Assembly: GCF_026151205.1 (NCBI RefSeq) | Contig: NC_087076.1 | Coordinates: 22,188,828 to 22,252,827 of the forward strand | Direction of reading: 5' to 3' | DNA from: Bolinopsis microptera | Taxonomy: Eukaryota > Ctenophora > Tentaculata > Lobata > Bolinopsidae | Length of the DNA stretch: 64,000 nucleotides | Shown here: positions 45,701 through 56,355 of the stretch, one piece after another | How the letters are laid out: the number at the start of each line of letters is the position of its first letter | Numbering within the stretch: position 1 is the first letter of the stretch | Translations under genes and position numbers: made by a program | The notes under the pieces: model-generated | Seen by the model: only the letters and a program-made list of their open reading frames with translations | What the model was told of the DNA's origin: nothing | Database searches by the model: none

Positions 45701-47705
45701 GGTAACCGTTAGGGTCATTCTCACACACAGACGACACTTTGGAGAGAGCGTAACTACCAGTTCCAATGTCAAATGCGGCGTTTTGCTCATACGATACCTC
45801 AGAAGATACACACATGTGGTAGTATTTCTTTTCTATCTCATTAAAGCACAGGTGCTTGAAAAATCCACCTATGATTGTTATGGTGCACTTTTTACCGGAG
45901 TTCGTCCAACTTTTATCAATACATCCTGCAAAGTGCAATGTGACAAAATGGTTAATTTATTTTTATCATTACGTTACTAAAACTCGGAAATTTGAAAAAA
46001 AATCATCAACTGTTAATCGGACATTAAAAAGATATTGAATTAGCACTAGATAAGATGATATGCCTAATAGTCACAGCTAGATGGGGATTATACCTGTTTC
46101 ATTGAAACATCTGAGCCAAATATTATCCTTGTATTGGCAGTTGTGCTGCAAGATCCTAGCACTGCACATTGAAACTTCAGTGTCTCTCTCTCTGCAGCTC
46201 ACGTCGTCCATCACAATTGGAACGTCTGTTTTATTCAGCCAATATCTGAGCATAATGTCAACTTTTACTGCCGTGAATTTATTGCAAATTCGCCATTGTT
46301 TTAATGGAAGTTTTACTGATTAGATATATCCTAGTAAACAATTCTTCAACAACCAAAATAGTGAAATACTTACTCTGGTATGTTATGAATGTTCTTCTTG
46401 TAGCTACCCCATTCAGCGAAGAGATGCCCCATGGACCAGCAGAACCTCTGTGCTGAATACCAGTTGAACTCATCAGCACAAACAGTTCCTTCTCTCTCAG
46501 CTCCAGTTTCCTTGCTTTTTACAGTCACAAACAGGAGACCCTCGTTATTATTCTTCATCATTGTTCCGTTCTCCAGCCTCGTTAAAGCTGCTTTCTCAAA
46601 TTTCCAGCGGTGCTCTGAAAAATCAGTGCATATTTAGTATCGGGTCATAGTTAGACTTTTTAAACTCCCAGAAAACCTTACTGGCCAGGGCCTAACTTCA
46701 AAAATAAAAGAAATAACGTTCCCCCCCCCCCCCTGCAGGGGGAAATTGAAAACTTTCGAAAAAGAAAATTTTTGTTTCGAATTTGCGTACTCTCAAATTA
46801 ATTTTTCGATGCCTCAAATCTTACAACTTTGTAATCTATACTTATATAATATGAAGTCAGATTCCGGGTCCCGGCAAAAATGTTTATGTGTGTGTCCCCT
46901 TAAACTGTCTTCCGTTTTGATGCGTCATTCTTTATATTACACTTACAGTTCAAACCCAACTATTAATATATCTTCTGATAGGGTATTAACTATTCAAAAT
47001 CTTGACGCCATTACAATGACTTAACAAAAACTAACCTATGAAATAATGGGTAGATGAAAAATCTGACTTAGACGGGAACTTTATTTTCCTGACTTCTCGT
47101 CCCCAGTAGTTTGACCAGGTATCCTTGCGTCCGGGATCATCACATGTGACATTTGAAGTAGTTTTATCCAGCACCAGCTGTCCGTTACAAAATACCTTGA
47201 ACCTGAACCCACGTTTCTCTATTCTCCACTGTTTATCCGACTGTGCAGGTAGCAGGAGGGGCATGTAGTTATCCTGGCAGTACCGCAGTTTATACTTTGC
47301 GGAGGAGGTGTAGAACTTAACTACAAAACCTCCAGCTGTTTTCTCCTCCTCGTTGTAAAAGTAGATTGTTGTTTTGGAGCCAGGACCAGTTTTAAGGCGA
47401 AGAAACGAACTCTCCACGTCAGCTGTGATGAACATGTCACGTACCACCAAGTTCCAGTTATCTGTTGATTAAGAAAATGTTTTATTAACGAAAACATTAA
47501 TTAATAAAACAATCGATTGAGAAAAAATTGATTAAGAAAACGATTTATTTACAAAACAACGAATAATGATAAAAACTGTAAAACTCTACGGACCTGAGAT
47601 CACGCCACCAAAAGTTCCGACTTCTGACTGGTTGGACGCGTTAATTCCTGGAACCGGACATATAATCAATATTCCAAGAGACTGAAGCAGGAGAACAGCC
47701 CACAT
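42705..47705 (-). CDS. SRCR-LDLa rhodopsin-like receptor (LGR/relaxin-receptor type 7TM)
   Basis: Five exons join in phase: 47705-47594, 47461-47036, 46614-46374, 46245-46094, 45925-42705 (4152 nt, 1383 aa). All introns are GT-AG, phases 1,1,2,1. Residues 1-23: signal peptide. 38-179: unassigned Trp/Cys domain. About 181-311: SRCR domain. About 312-940: Cys-rich ectodomain with LDLa-like modules, e.g. CDGVADCSDKSDEENDFC and CDLIDDCGDMSDERYC. About 949-1320: seven helices with DFLIGVYL in TM2, a TM3 Cys and ECL2 Cys (DGVCMF), CWVPF in TM6 and NPLLY in TM7. The DRY position reads IRVW. These 7TM blocks are those of glycoprotein-hormone/relaxin-type receptors, which act at the plasma membrane through G proteins. 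Leucine-rich repeats, usual there, are absent. Ligand unknown. The acceptor of exon 4 is the least certain. Confidence 0.85.
46094..46614 (-). CDS. Receptor exons 3-4 (SRCR domain)
   Basis: Exon 3 (46614-46374) encodes EGTVCADEFNWYSAQRFCWS, the classic SRCR N-half (G-TVC-D-W---A--C). Exon 4 (46245-46094) encodes VPIVMDDVSCRERDTEVSMC, then HNCQYKDNIWLRC, the SRCR C-half. The domain is split by a phase-2 intron of 128 bp. An alternative exon 4 acceptor upstream (near 46265 or 46325) keeps no frame with the exon 3 donor, so 46245 was chosen. Confidence 0.75.
47036..47461 (-). CDS. Receptor exon 2 (unassigned extracellular domain)
   Basis: 142 codons between AACAG|AT and ATAG|GTTAGT. Features: DNWNLVVRDMFITADV, a glycine-rich GGFVVKFY strand, DKQWRIEKRGFRFKVFCNG, then TCDDPGRKDTWSNYWGREV and IKF. 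The pattern of evenly spaced Trp and two late Cys suggests a beta-sandwich. I cannot name the family with confidence. Confidence 0.75.
47594..47705 (-). CDS. Receptor exon 1 (signal peptide)
   Basis: The ATG at 47705-47703 opens MWAVLLLQSLGILIICPVPG, a hydrophobic signal peptide with likely cleavage after GINA. Donor is G|GTCCGT at 47593; the intron is phase 1. No upstream in-frame ATG was used because the text upstream lacks a coding frame. Confidence 0.75.
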
Positions 47706-49036
47706 CTCTCACTTTCTCTGATTTCTCGAATCTCTCAGTTTCTGTCAAGTTACCATGATTGCTATTTCAGGTACAGTCACTAGTTTTATAGTGCAGTACA
47801 ATTTAAAAGAACTGTAATAAAGCAAATAAATCAGAATTGCAGAAATCGATCAGCAATATTTTACGTTCCGATTGTCGTATTTATTTGTTCGACGGTCAAG
47901 CTGCAGGAAAAAACGATAATCCAATCATTCAACTTTATAGATTTTTCACTGATGCTAGACTAAATAATTTTATTCGAATTAGATCATTGATAGAGTTAAT
48001 CAATCCACAACAGCTTGAATACCGTAAACGTTTTCAGGGCGCATATTTTTCTCAAAATCCGAACTTGGGCGAAACTTAGTTTTCGCGGCGAACATTTTTC
48101 CTCCATTTTTTTCAATTATATCATATCAATATTTGCCATTTTTTATTTAATATACAGTACCATGGAAATTTTGAATCAAATTTTAAGGTCACATAACTAA
48201 ACCCCAGTGACATTAAAGGAACTTGGAATCTTCGATTTCTTAAAGTAGCCATAAAGCCCAGAGCTCACCACAATAGAGAATTACTTATAAAGCCTAATAA
48301 CAATATACTGATTTGTGCCGTTCTAATATCAGGCTATATATAACCAACCGCTCTACCGAAATTAGTTAATTAATTAAATAATTGAATAAATTTAATATCA
48401 AAAGTTAGATTGTTTGTTTTAAATATGTATCTGTACTATTAGTATTTAAGAAGAATAATACATACGATGAGTTGAAGAAACACATGGTAAATATACCGGC
48501 AAGGGCCACTTACAAACATGATAGATCAAGAATATCAATGATGAAGAGAATAATGAATGAAAACAATAATGAATGAAAAGCCCCATTCCTTACAAGAGCT
48601 AACATTTAATCAAAAAGAACATAAATCACACCACTTACAGTGTAGACCTAGAAAACTATGGAAATACTACCTAATTGTAACGATATTAATTGAGTAATTG
48701 TGAAGCACGTTTTTTGATACGTGAGATTCTCTCTTGTGTTTGATCGGTCAATAACGGAAGCTGGTTGGTTTAAGGCTGGCACGTGTCAGAATCAAGGACA
48801 AAAGTTAATCAAGGTTTGTACGGGACCGCTATTTCCCCCATTCTCCGCGACAAATTGTGATTTTCTTAGTTTCTTGCAACAAATCGCGCATATTCCTTAA
48901 AAACTAAAAGCCAGATATCACGTTTTCTTTAAGTTTATCCTTGTTAACCAGGATGTCAACAAGCAAAAAAATCTATCTTTCCTAAAACTTGACCACATGA
49001 TATATAAAACTTGACCGATGATGGGCATAAACCTAA
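47706..49036. other. Upstream region of receptor gene, no other gene seen
   Basis: Promoter and intergenic sequence. An 80-codon frame at 47837-48079 lacks any domain. No TATA box can be assigned with confidence. Confidence 0.45.
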
Positions 49037-49400
49037 CCTTTTAAACCTTTTAAACTAATTACATTTGCCGGACAAGATGGCCGACAATGGATTGTGACGT
49101 CGTGCAGTTGGTGATCCTTTAACAAATATTGTATTATTACATTCAAGATACGCAATAAAAAACTATGACATAACATCATCGCTAATGTCTACAAATTATC
49201 ATCACTCTACATGGAAAAATATACAATGATGGACATGACCCTGACCTTTTAAACCTTTTAAACTAATTACAACAAATCTATTACATTTGCCGGACAAGAT
49301 GGCATACAATGGATTGTGACGTCGTGCAGTTGGTGATCCTTTAACAAATATTGTCTCGTTACATTCAAGATACTCAATAACTCCAGCAAATATTAAACTA
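49037..49400 (+). repeat. 208-bp tandem duplication
   Basis: The stretch CCTTTTAAACCTTTTAAACT ... CCGGACAAGATGG ... GATTGTGACGTCGTGCAGTT occurs from 49037 and again from 49245 with small indels. Confidence 0.85.
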
Positions 49401-49458
49401 TTAGTACACAACAATATAAACCTTCAAATATCGGTATAAAAAACTCGATTGAGATAGA

Positions 49459-49483
49459 ATGGCCAACGTATGGGTACTGACTA
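49459..49483 (-). repeat. Broken end of the CAGGGTGGGCC MITE
   Basis: TGGCCAACGTATGGGTACTG ACT matches the inner part of the right end of 21116-21881; the outer CCCACCCTG is lost. Confidence 0.6.
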
Positions 49484-50985
49484 CTGTGGGTATCACAGGC
49501 ATTTGCCGCTGATAGTGGATTAGATTTCCTGCTGAACCTACCTTTGATTTGCCAGGACACTGGTCTTCTCTTCTTGGAGATGGGACCCCCCCCCCCACCT
49601 TCTCCTACTACTGGTCTCTTCATTTAGGCTAGCTAGCTACATGGTGTCAAGACAATGAATCAAGAAGAGGTTCCCCTTATATAGACTATGATATGAAATT
49701 GAACATGATGGTAAGGAACAGCTCACAAACTAGGGACAAAATAAAATCGCGATTATTTTGGCCAAAAACCACGATACCGCGATACCGCGATTTCGTACAT
49801 GCTGCGATTTCCTTTTGTCCCTGTCACAAACAGAGGCAACATACTAACATATAAGCGTACCGTTAATCATATCAGGAACCTAAAACAATCTGATTAAAAC
49901 TGAAAAAAATGTTGGCTTTGTGCCAAGTGCTAATCGTATGACTATTCTAAATATGTCTTGAAACTGAAAGCACATAACACTCTAGGAGTAGGAAAGTAAG
50001 GAAGCGGCTCTCTAGTCTCTAGAATGCTATTTTAAATCGTTTCCTTGTGGCGTAGTATTGTTTGACCCGTTGCATAGTATGGAAGATTATGTTATTACTT
50101 TCCTTGAAGTTTAAGAATAAGGGAATATAGCCGACAAACTTTGCGGTGCAAGGCCTCTCGGCTTTAGAATCAACTATAAGTTTAATCGGCAATTAACGAT
50201 TTAATTGTGGTTAGAATCACTATATTTGTTGCCGGGTGTTATATATTAAGGCGTATCCGCTTATAGGATTGCACCAGTCTGGAAAGTGACGATCTTAGAA
50301 AATAGTATATTGGTGAACGTGTGGTTTGAACTAAAAGCCATTACTCACAGGGTTTAAAGTATATAATGTATAAAGGGGCGTCTACTGAACTCACCATAAT
50401 GCTGTTACATAATACAACAGCCCACATGACCTGCAAAGCACTAAGATTAAGAAACAATAGCCTTGCTGATACTGGATGCAAGGTGCATAGTTGAGTGTGC
50501 ACTTTTTATCACTATTTATGTACTGAGTACTATTCGTGCCTATTGTCTTCAAGATACACTGCTGGCACCAAACTGAAGCTCCAAATTATCGCACCTGCTG
50601 TACAGACTCTACAGAGGCACCCCTTAGTCGAGTGGTAAAGTTATTATAGTTCAATGTGTTGTAACAAATATTGCGGACTTGTTATTAAGTTAAAGTTTAT
50701 TCAAGTAGGTAAGAGGCAAAGAAAACACTACTCCAAAGACACAAAACGGTTGAAAGAGGGTATAAGTAAAAGTGGTGAAAAGATCCGGATAATCTTGGAT
50801 TATGGATTATAGATTATAGACCGAATCTGCTCATTTTGAACATACATTAACATAATCATAGGTAAAATACTTACTCCCTCCCTCTCTTTCTATCTCTCAC
50901 ATGTCAGAGATAGTACCTCTCCCTCTCTTGGATCAGACAAATCATTCTGACGTAATTGTTTTCATGCGACGTACGAGGGCTCTGG
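49484..50985. other. No gene recognised
   Basis: Mixed spacer. It includes a C13 run (about 49588) in a Gly-rich minus-strand frame (49623-49393) that also runs into the MITE remnant, and a CGATACCGCGATAC microsatellite near 49790. A tRNA-like A-box (TTAGTCGAGTGGTAAAG, 50625) without a full cloverleaf is noted under rejected items. Confidence 0.5.
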
Positions 50986-50994
50986 TCTGATGCT

Positions 50995-51195
50995 CTAAAG
51001 AGCTCTATTGGCGCCCGACTACGCGGCACCCGACCACGCGGCACCCAACCGGCCATGCGGCGCCCGACTACGCGGCACCCAACCATGCGGCACCTGACTA
51101 CGCGGCACCCGGCCGACCACGCGGCACCCGACCAAGCGGCACCCGGCTACGCGGCACCCGACTGCGCGGCACTAGTCGACCACGCGGCACCCGGC
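50995..51195 (+). repeat. GC-rich minisatellite (CGACCACGCGGCACC)n
   Basis: About 13 irregular copies of a 15-16 bp unit (ACGCGGCACCCGACC) in otherwise AT-rich DNA. A 101-codon Pro/Arg/His frame across it reflects the repeat. Confidence 0.9.
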
Positions 51196-51700
51196 TATTG
51201 TCAATTTAATTTAAACACTAAATTTGTGTGGACCACCGACCATGCTGTTAAGCTACTCTAATAACAGTAATCTTATGTAAAAAATGTAAACAAATAACTA
51301 GTGACCTGTGACCAGCTCTTTATCACAGTCACACCTCGATATTTATTACAGCTGGTCTGGTGTTTATATTGCTGTCTGATACAAACTTAGAGAGTCATCT
51401 TGAATACTATTGCATTAAACCTGTTCCATATTTATAAGAAATTAACACTGCCTAGTTGAATAATTATAATAATAGTGATAGCGGACCTTGAATCTTACCA
51501 GTAACCTTAAGAATGTACACAATTATTCGCAATATAAAATGTATAACTATAAGTGAAAACCATACACTAAATATTTTAATTTAACATTATATGTTATATA
51601 ATATTTATACTCACGATATTTTCTTTCACGACTGTTTTATCGGCAAGCATTTTATACAGCAAGCATTTTATACAGTTTATGCTACAGTTAGTCTTTAATA
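51196..51700. other. AT-rich spacer, no gene seen
   Basis: Nothing recognised beyond short duplications (AAGCATTTTATACAG at 51646 and 51660). Confidence 0.5.
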
Positions 51701-52209
51701 TACTCCTTCATAATATTAGTCTTTAATTATTAAAACGCTGGTATTCAGTGGAGGTTCAATAATATTAATAAAAGAAGCGTAAAAAACCCTCCACTCTAGT
51801 AAACTGCCAGACAAATTATATTCTATTAGTATTAGAGCCATACTTATAATTAGAAATAGCACAAATTCGTGCTTAAGTACCAATAAAATCCGTTTCACAG
51901 CCGTAATACTCACTACTACTACTAACTGCTACTATACTACTACTAGTAGTGCTAGTAGTAATGCTACATAGAAATACAGAATGATTTAATTGGTCAGCTG
52001 CAACTGAATTGTATAAGTGGCTGAGATACTCCTTCATAATATTAGTAGCTGAGATTACACGTCCGTGTTCTTAATTAATAAACACTGTAACTAACTAACG
52101 CTCTGCAGTCTGCACTCATTATACCAAACCATGAGCTTGGACAGTTACCATGGTTAACATGAGCTTCTCTCGGTACAATGGCAATAATGAATAATATTAT
52201 GAAGGAGTA
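51701..52209. mobile_element. 509-bp candidate MITE with 18-bp inverted ends
   Basis: TACTCCTTCATAATATTA at 51701-51718 is inverted at 52192-52209, with an extra direct copy at 52027-52044. A lone end lies at 59824-59841. No coding capacity. Confidence 0.55.
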
Positions 52210-52995
52210 CACAAACAATGGCTCGGAACAGTCTCTGACATGAAGTGTATCAGTGTTTCTCTCATTGTATCATATGAGATCTCATAGACAAACGGTATTT
52301 AAAGAACCAGTACTACTAGTAACTAGGATAGAAGGTTCAGAGATATTAAATGAAGGTGCAAAACATTAAAAGATTAAAACTGAAGACGTTTAAATCTTGA
52401 ATCAAGTGGCAGGTGAATAGAAAAAAATTCGCAATTCGCACAACAATTAACAGGGAGGTTTAAACAATGTATGATATGCAAAATGGTAGGAAAAGAAGTG
52501 ATCTGTCTTAAGAAGTGTGTTAAAAAGTCAAAGGATCATGCAGCAATATATTATATGCGATCGTTAGAAGAAAATGTATATAAAGAGCTAAGATAACAGA
52601 ATACAAAAGAGTGTACGGTAGAATTGTACTGTAGTTAAAGTAGAGAAATCCAACTGTATATACATAGTTTCAGTAGAGAGATCCGAAAGGAAAATGATGT
52701 AATATATAAGAACTTTATGTAAACAATCAACAAAGAATAACACTGGAGAAATGAATAAAAACTGCGTAGTCATACTCATAGTGTAGCATGACTAGCATTA
52801 AATAAATAGTGACGAATAAGGATATGAACTGATGAAGGAAATATGTATAAAGTAATTAATAAGTACTCTGGGGAATGAATAGAACTACCACTTAGCTTAA
52901 ACGAAAAGCTCCTAACTCGTAATGATTCTGCAGAGCACTCTGGTACCTATTTCATTCCCTCAGGGCTAGGTGACTATTTATTCGGGCAATTCGGT
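52210..52995. other. AT-rich spacer, no gene seen
   Basis: No coding, RNA or repeat feature recognised. Confidence 0.5.
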
Positions 52996-52999
52996 AATC

Positions 53000-53145
53000 T
53001 GCCGATGCACACCTGGGGCACACCTCGGGCACACCTGGGGCACAAAGCACACTTCGGGCACACCTCGGGCAGAACCATGCCTGGGGCACACCTCGGGCAC
53101 ACCTCGGGCACATCTCGGGCACATCTCGGGCAAAATTCGGGCATG
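53000..53145 (+). repeat. 12-bp minisatellite (CACACCTCGGGCA-type)n
   Basis: About 11 units of ACCTCGGGCACA with GGGG/CGGG variants. The Cys/Pro-rich minus-strand frame (53273-52974) follows the repeat and is not called. Confidence 0.9.
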
Positions 53146-53735
53146 GTAATTGGGAAACCTTGGGAACTAGAACTAAAAAACAAACACACTACACGGTGAA
53201 AGATGAAGGTGAAAAAGCGATGAATTAACACAATGAGCTGCAGGCAACAGAGTAAAACGTGCAAACTTAGCAATTACAACAAATTTTAGCCTTGAATAAA
53301 TGATACTAGAGCACTATGTAATTATTTAAATATCGCCTCCTAATAGGTTTAAACGGTGATATTAATACCGCTTAACTGATTTTGTAAAGTACTCGTATAC
53401 AATTAAGCAACGAAATGTCCCCGATACATAATATAAATACCAATCCCTAGTCGGGCATTAATATTTATTAGAACACAACAATATTCAAGAAAATAACAAA
53501 ATTTAAATTACAATGTAACCATGAGTCATAATCTCCATTAAGACCAAGGTTTTTTAGTTTAAGTAATTAGTAAACGGTTTTTAAATCTCTTTTTAAAAAC
53601 TGAAGCTGACAAAAGATGATATGGTACATTATGTTCATATAATTAATTTAGAATTTTAGATGCATTTAATATATTGTCTTTGAAACAGAGAAAACGTTTG
53701 ATACTGAAGTCTACATAAATTTTTATCAGGTACCC
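53146..53735. other. AT-rich spacer, no gene seen
   Basis: No recognised feature. Confidence 0.5.
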
Positions 53736-54220
53736 TCATCGCGATACAGTCCGTAAAGTGAATATAATAAGTTGAAAAGTGAATATATAATATAATAAGT
53801 TGAAAAGCGAATGTAATAAGTTGAAAAGCGAATATAATAAGTTGAAATGTGGATATATTGATATATCAGTAATTTCAAACGAACGAACATTGGTATTTGG
53901 TTGGAACCTATGATTGATCTTTTGAGTTTTCTGCTGACAACTCTGACACATTTTTCTGAAGGACAGACAGTTTCTGCAACAAACTATTACCTTATTACGA
54001 AAAACAGCACCCCGGAGCAGTATACAATACATAAGATAAGGTTGTACCAGTGAAAGACACATTTGTCTCAACACAGAAACAGCTCACATTAGTTTTAATA
54101 TGGTCACTTGAGTTTAAATTCGAATCTATTGTCGATCCCAAAAATTTAAACCTGTCTACTTGTTCGAACTGGTTGTTAAGTATTTCCATGTAAGGCTGCA
54201 TCTCCGATTTCCCCACGCAA
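53736..54220 (-). pseudogene. Decayed LINE RT thumb fragment
   Basis: The minus strand reads FEQVDRFKFLGSTIDSNLNS then, after a frame change near 54070, RQMCLSLVQPYLMYCILL, the order found after the RT palm in LINEs (FLGSTID..L, then the SL--PYL-YC block). Short AAGTTGAAAAGCGAATATAAT repeats follow at 53765-53850. No other domain is left. Confidence 0.7.
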
Positions 54221-54385
54221 GTCTTTAGTCTTCTACAATAGTACTATAAGTAAAGAATTGGGGTTACAGTTTTGGTTAGGTTTATAATAAGCGGTAGTTG
54301 AGTAAAGATTTCGAGTACCAAAAACCGAATTGTGGCTGAATTTACATCACAGCGTTACTCATGACTGTCTGCACGGCGGAGTGTT
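54221..54385. other. Short spacer
   Basis: No feature seen. Confidence 0.4.
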
Positions 54386-54915
54386 CTAAATTATAAATAT
54401 CTCCGGGATTTCGACGCGGGATCATATTATCACTCAGCCCGGCCCGCTGTTAGATAAACATCTCAAGGTGATATCATCCCGCCCCGGAAATTTGTATAAA
54501 CCCGGCCCGCTTTTTAGTCGTAACTGATGTTTATCATTCAATTCTCCGACTTACAATAATCAATGATACTGCTAATTAGAACTCGATAATAGTAGAACAG
54601 TTAGACGCGCGATCACGTGGGCGCGTCACGTGCCTACCACGTGCCACCAATAGCATACGCCGAGTCTATACCACGTGACACGAAAGCGCACCACGTGATA
54701 TGAAACATCGTAACCGTCCGCTTCTTTTACACGCAAATTCCTGGGAACGTTGCCAAAGCAGCTAATTCTTGGAATTTCTCCAACTAAACGCGTGGCGTGA
54801 GAAGTTGGCGACTAGCCAGCTACCCTTGTCCGTGCCCTAAAAACAGTATTGTTTTGCTTGCTCTCCTTCCAGCTCTTGTTCTTGCTATTGCTAACGTTCA
54901 AGCTATTGCTCCACT

Positions 54916-55101
54916 ATGACAGATCGGTTTGACATTCAGATTAATGAACTGCTTTCCAATCGTGTTCCGGACAGTACAGTTAGAGTCAACAACTGGGCTC
55001 TAAACAAATTTAATTCTTGGCTTCAGTCATCCAGATTTGCTCGTGACTTCAATGACTTTGCTTTGACCAAATTCCTGTTCAACGACTCAACTACATTTTA
55101 G
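54916..55101 (+). pseudogene. Possible tyrosine-recombinase N-terminal domain, truncated
   Basis: 61 codons starting at the conserved ATG: MTDRFDIQINELLSNRVPDS, then TVRVNNWALNKFNSWLQSSR and DFNDFALTKFLF. The pattern (ST-R--NWAL--F--WL, then D----L--FL) resembles the helical core-binding region of Crypton/DUF3504-type tyrosine recombinases, which catalyse strand exchange with a catalytic Tyr in a C-terminal domain. That catalytic domain is missing: a stop at 55099 and a LINE insertion follow. A bacterial-type phage integrase SAM-like fold is an alternative. Assignment by pattern only. Confidence 0.45.
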
Positions 55102-55137
55102 AGTGCTTTCTTGTTTCTGTTGGATTTGACTTGAAGA

Positions 55138-56127
55138 TTTTTTTTATTGAAATCTTTCAAATCGATCAATTACATATAAATTTACACAATGAATGAACAA
55201 CATTAAATTTTCTCAAAAGTATAAGACTCCGATAAAATCAGATTTTCTAGGACAAAATGTATGTAATCAAAGGACCTGAGGGTCACCAAAACACAGATGT
55301 TGAGAGCAAAATGCACCTCCTGCACAAGTATGGGCCCACGAAAATCTTAAATTTTAAATAGAATTTCAAATAGAAACACACAAAAATATCAAAAGCAATC
55401 AAATCATATAATAAAGTGAAATCCATGATGTGATGACATGCACTAAAATGAGAAATGAGAAATACAGACAACAGGGATTTAAGCTCCTTATGAACATATT
55501 GTTAGCTTTAGGTAAACTGCTTCACATCTCTGTCTCGAGGGAAAAATCTAGATCATAATCAAAGTCCTCCGGCATAATTTTATCCCACATGTAGGAGGTC
55601 AATTTGCTTTTGAACTCAGAAATAGTCTCTATCTCACGTATATCTAGAGGAATATGATTCCATTTGGAATGGGTCCTAAAGTAAAAGTTCTTAGCAAAAG
55701 CGTTAGAGCTTGCTCGTGGTAAGATCGAGCTTACAAAACATAAGGGGTCCATGTGGCTATTTCTTAACCTTGAGTGGCCTTGATATGGTTGCAAATATGA
55801 GGGTAAAGTGACAGGAATATGTTGCTTCACAATTTTAAAGAAGAAAATAAGGTCAAGAAAGTCGAAGCGGTCTTCTATGGGCATAATCTTAAGCTGTCTG
55901 CATTTCTGAATGTATGTGGATGGTGGATAACTCATATACTCCTCGCGAAGAATCCACTTAATAGCACGCTTTTGGAGGTCCTCCAGCTTGCTTATCTGGG
56001 ATTTTGTGACCGGTCTCCATATAACTGAGCAATGCTCAAATTGACTTCTCATTAAAGTGAGATACAGTACTCTACGACGATTTACATCTTGAACAAAATA
56101 GCAATTTCTCCTTGCCATGCCTAATTT
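55138..56127 (-). pseudogene. 5'-truncated LINE, RT C-terminal region
   Basis: The minus-strand frame 56118-55522 reads RRVLYLTLMRSQFEHCSVIW, then KLEDLQKRAIKWIL, DFLDLIFFFKIV, SRLRNSHMDPLCFVSSILPR and WNHIPLDIREI, the standard post-thumb order of CR1/RTE-like LINEs. It is followed by a UTR and by AATAAAAAAAA (complement at 55138-55148). TTGAAGA occurs on both sides (55131-55137 and 56128-56134), a likely target duplication. RT palm and endonuclease are lost by truncation. Confidence 0.85.
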
Positions 56128-56355
56128 TTGAAGACTATGTATTCTACTATTTTATCACTCTCTTCTAAAGTATAAATCCCTTGTCGAAATCGCCGGAAAT
56201 AATTATAATCCATAAACACTTCACGCTCAGGGCTAAATAAATGTAATCCCTCAGCTGGCGCTTCGGGATTACATATTAACACAAAACTCGTGCGCTGCGC
56301 GCACTCGTATGTGTTTATCAGATCATCCCGCTAGCGCGGGATGATCTGTTATATA

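Noticed and set aside
45375-45980. 201-codon plus-strand frame opposite the receptor
   Set aside because: Shadow of the receptor coding exon; no domain.
49393-49623. Minus-strand frame MKRPVVGEGGGGG...
   Set aside because: It crosses a C13 run and a MITE remnant; no support as an exon.
50610-50665. tRNA-like A-box (TTAGTCGAGTGGTAAAG) followed by AGTTCAA
   Set aside because: The spacing is too short and no acceptor or anticodon stem can be formed; at most a SINE/tRNA relic.
50956-51261. 101-codon Arg/His/Pro frame
   Set aside because: Product of the ACGCGGCACC minisatellite.
52974-53273. Cys/Pro-repeat frame resembling a zinc-rich protein
   Set aside because: Product of the 12-bp minisatellite; the spacing is set by the DNA repeat.
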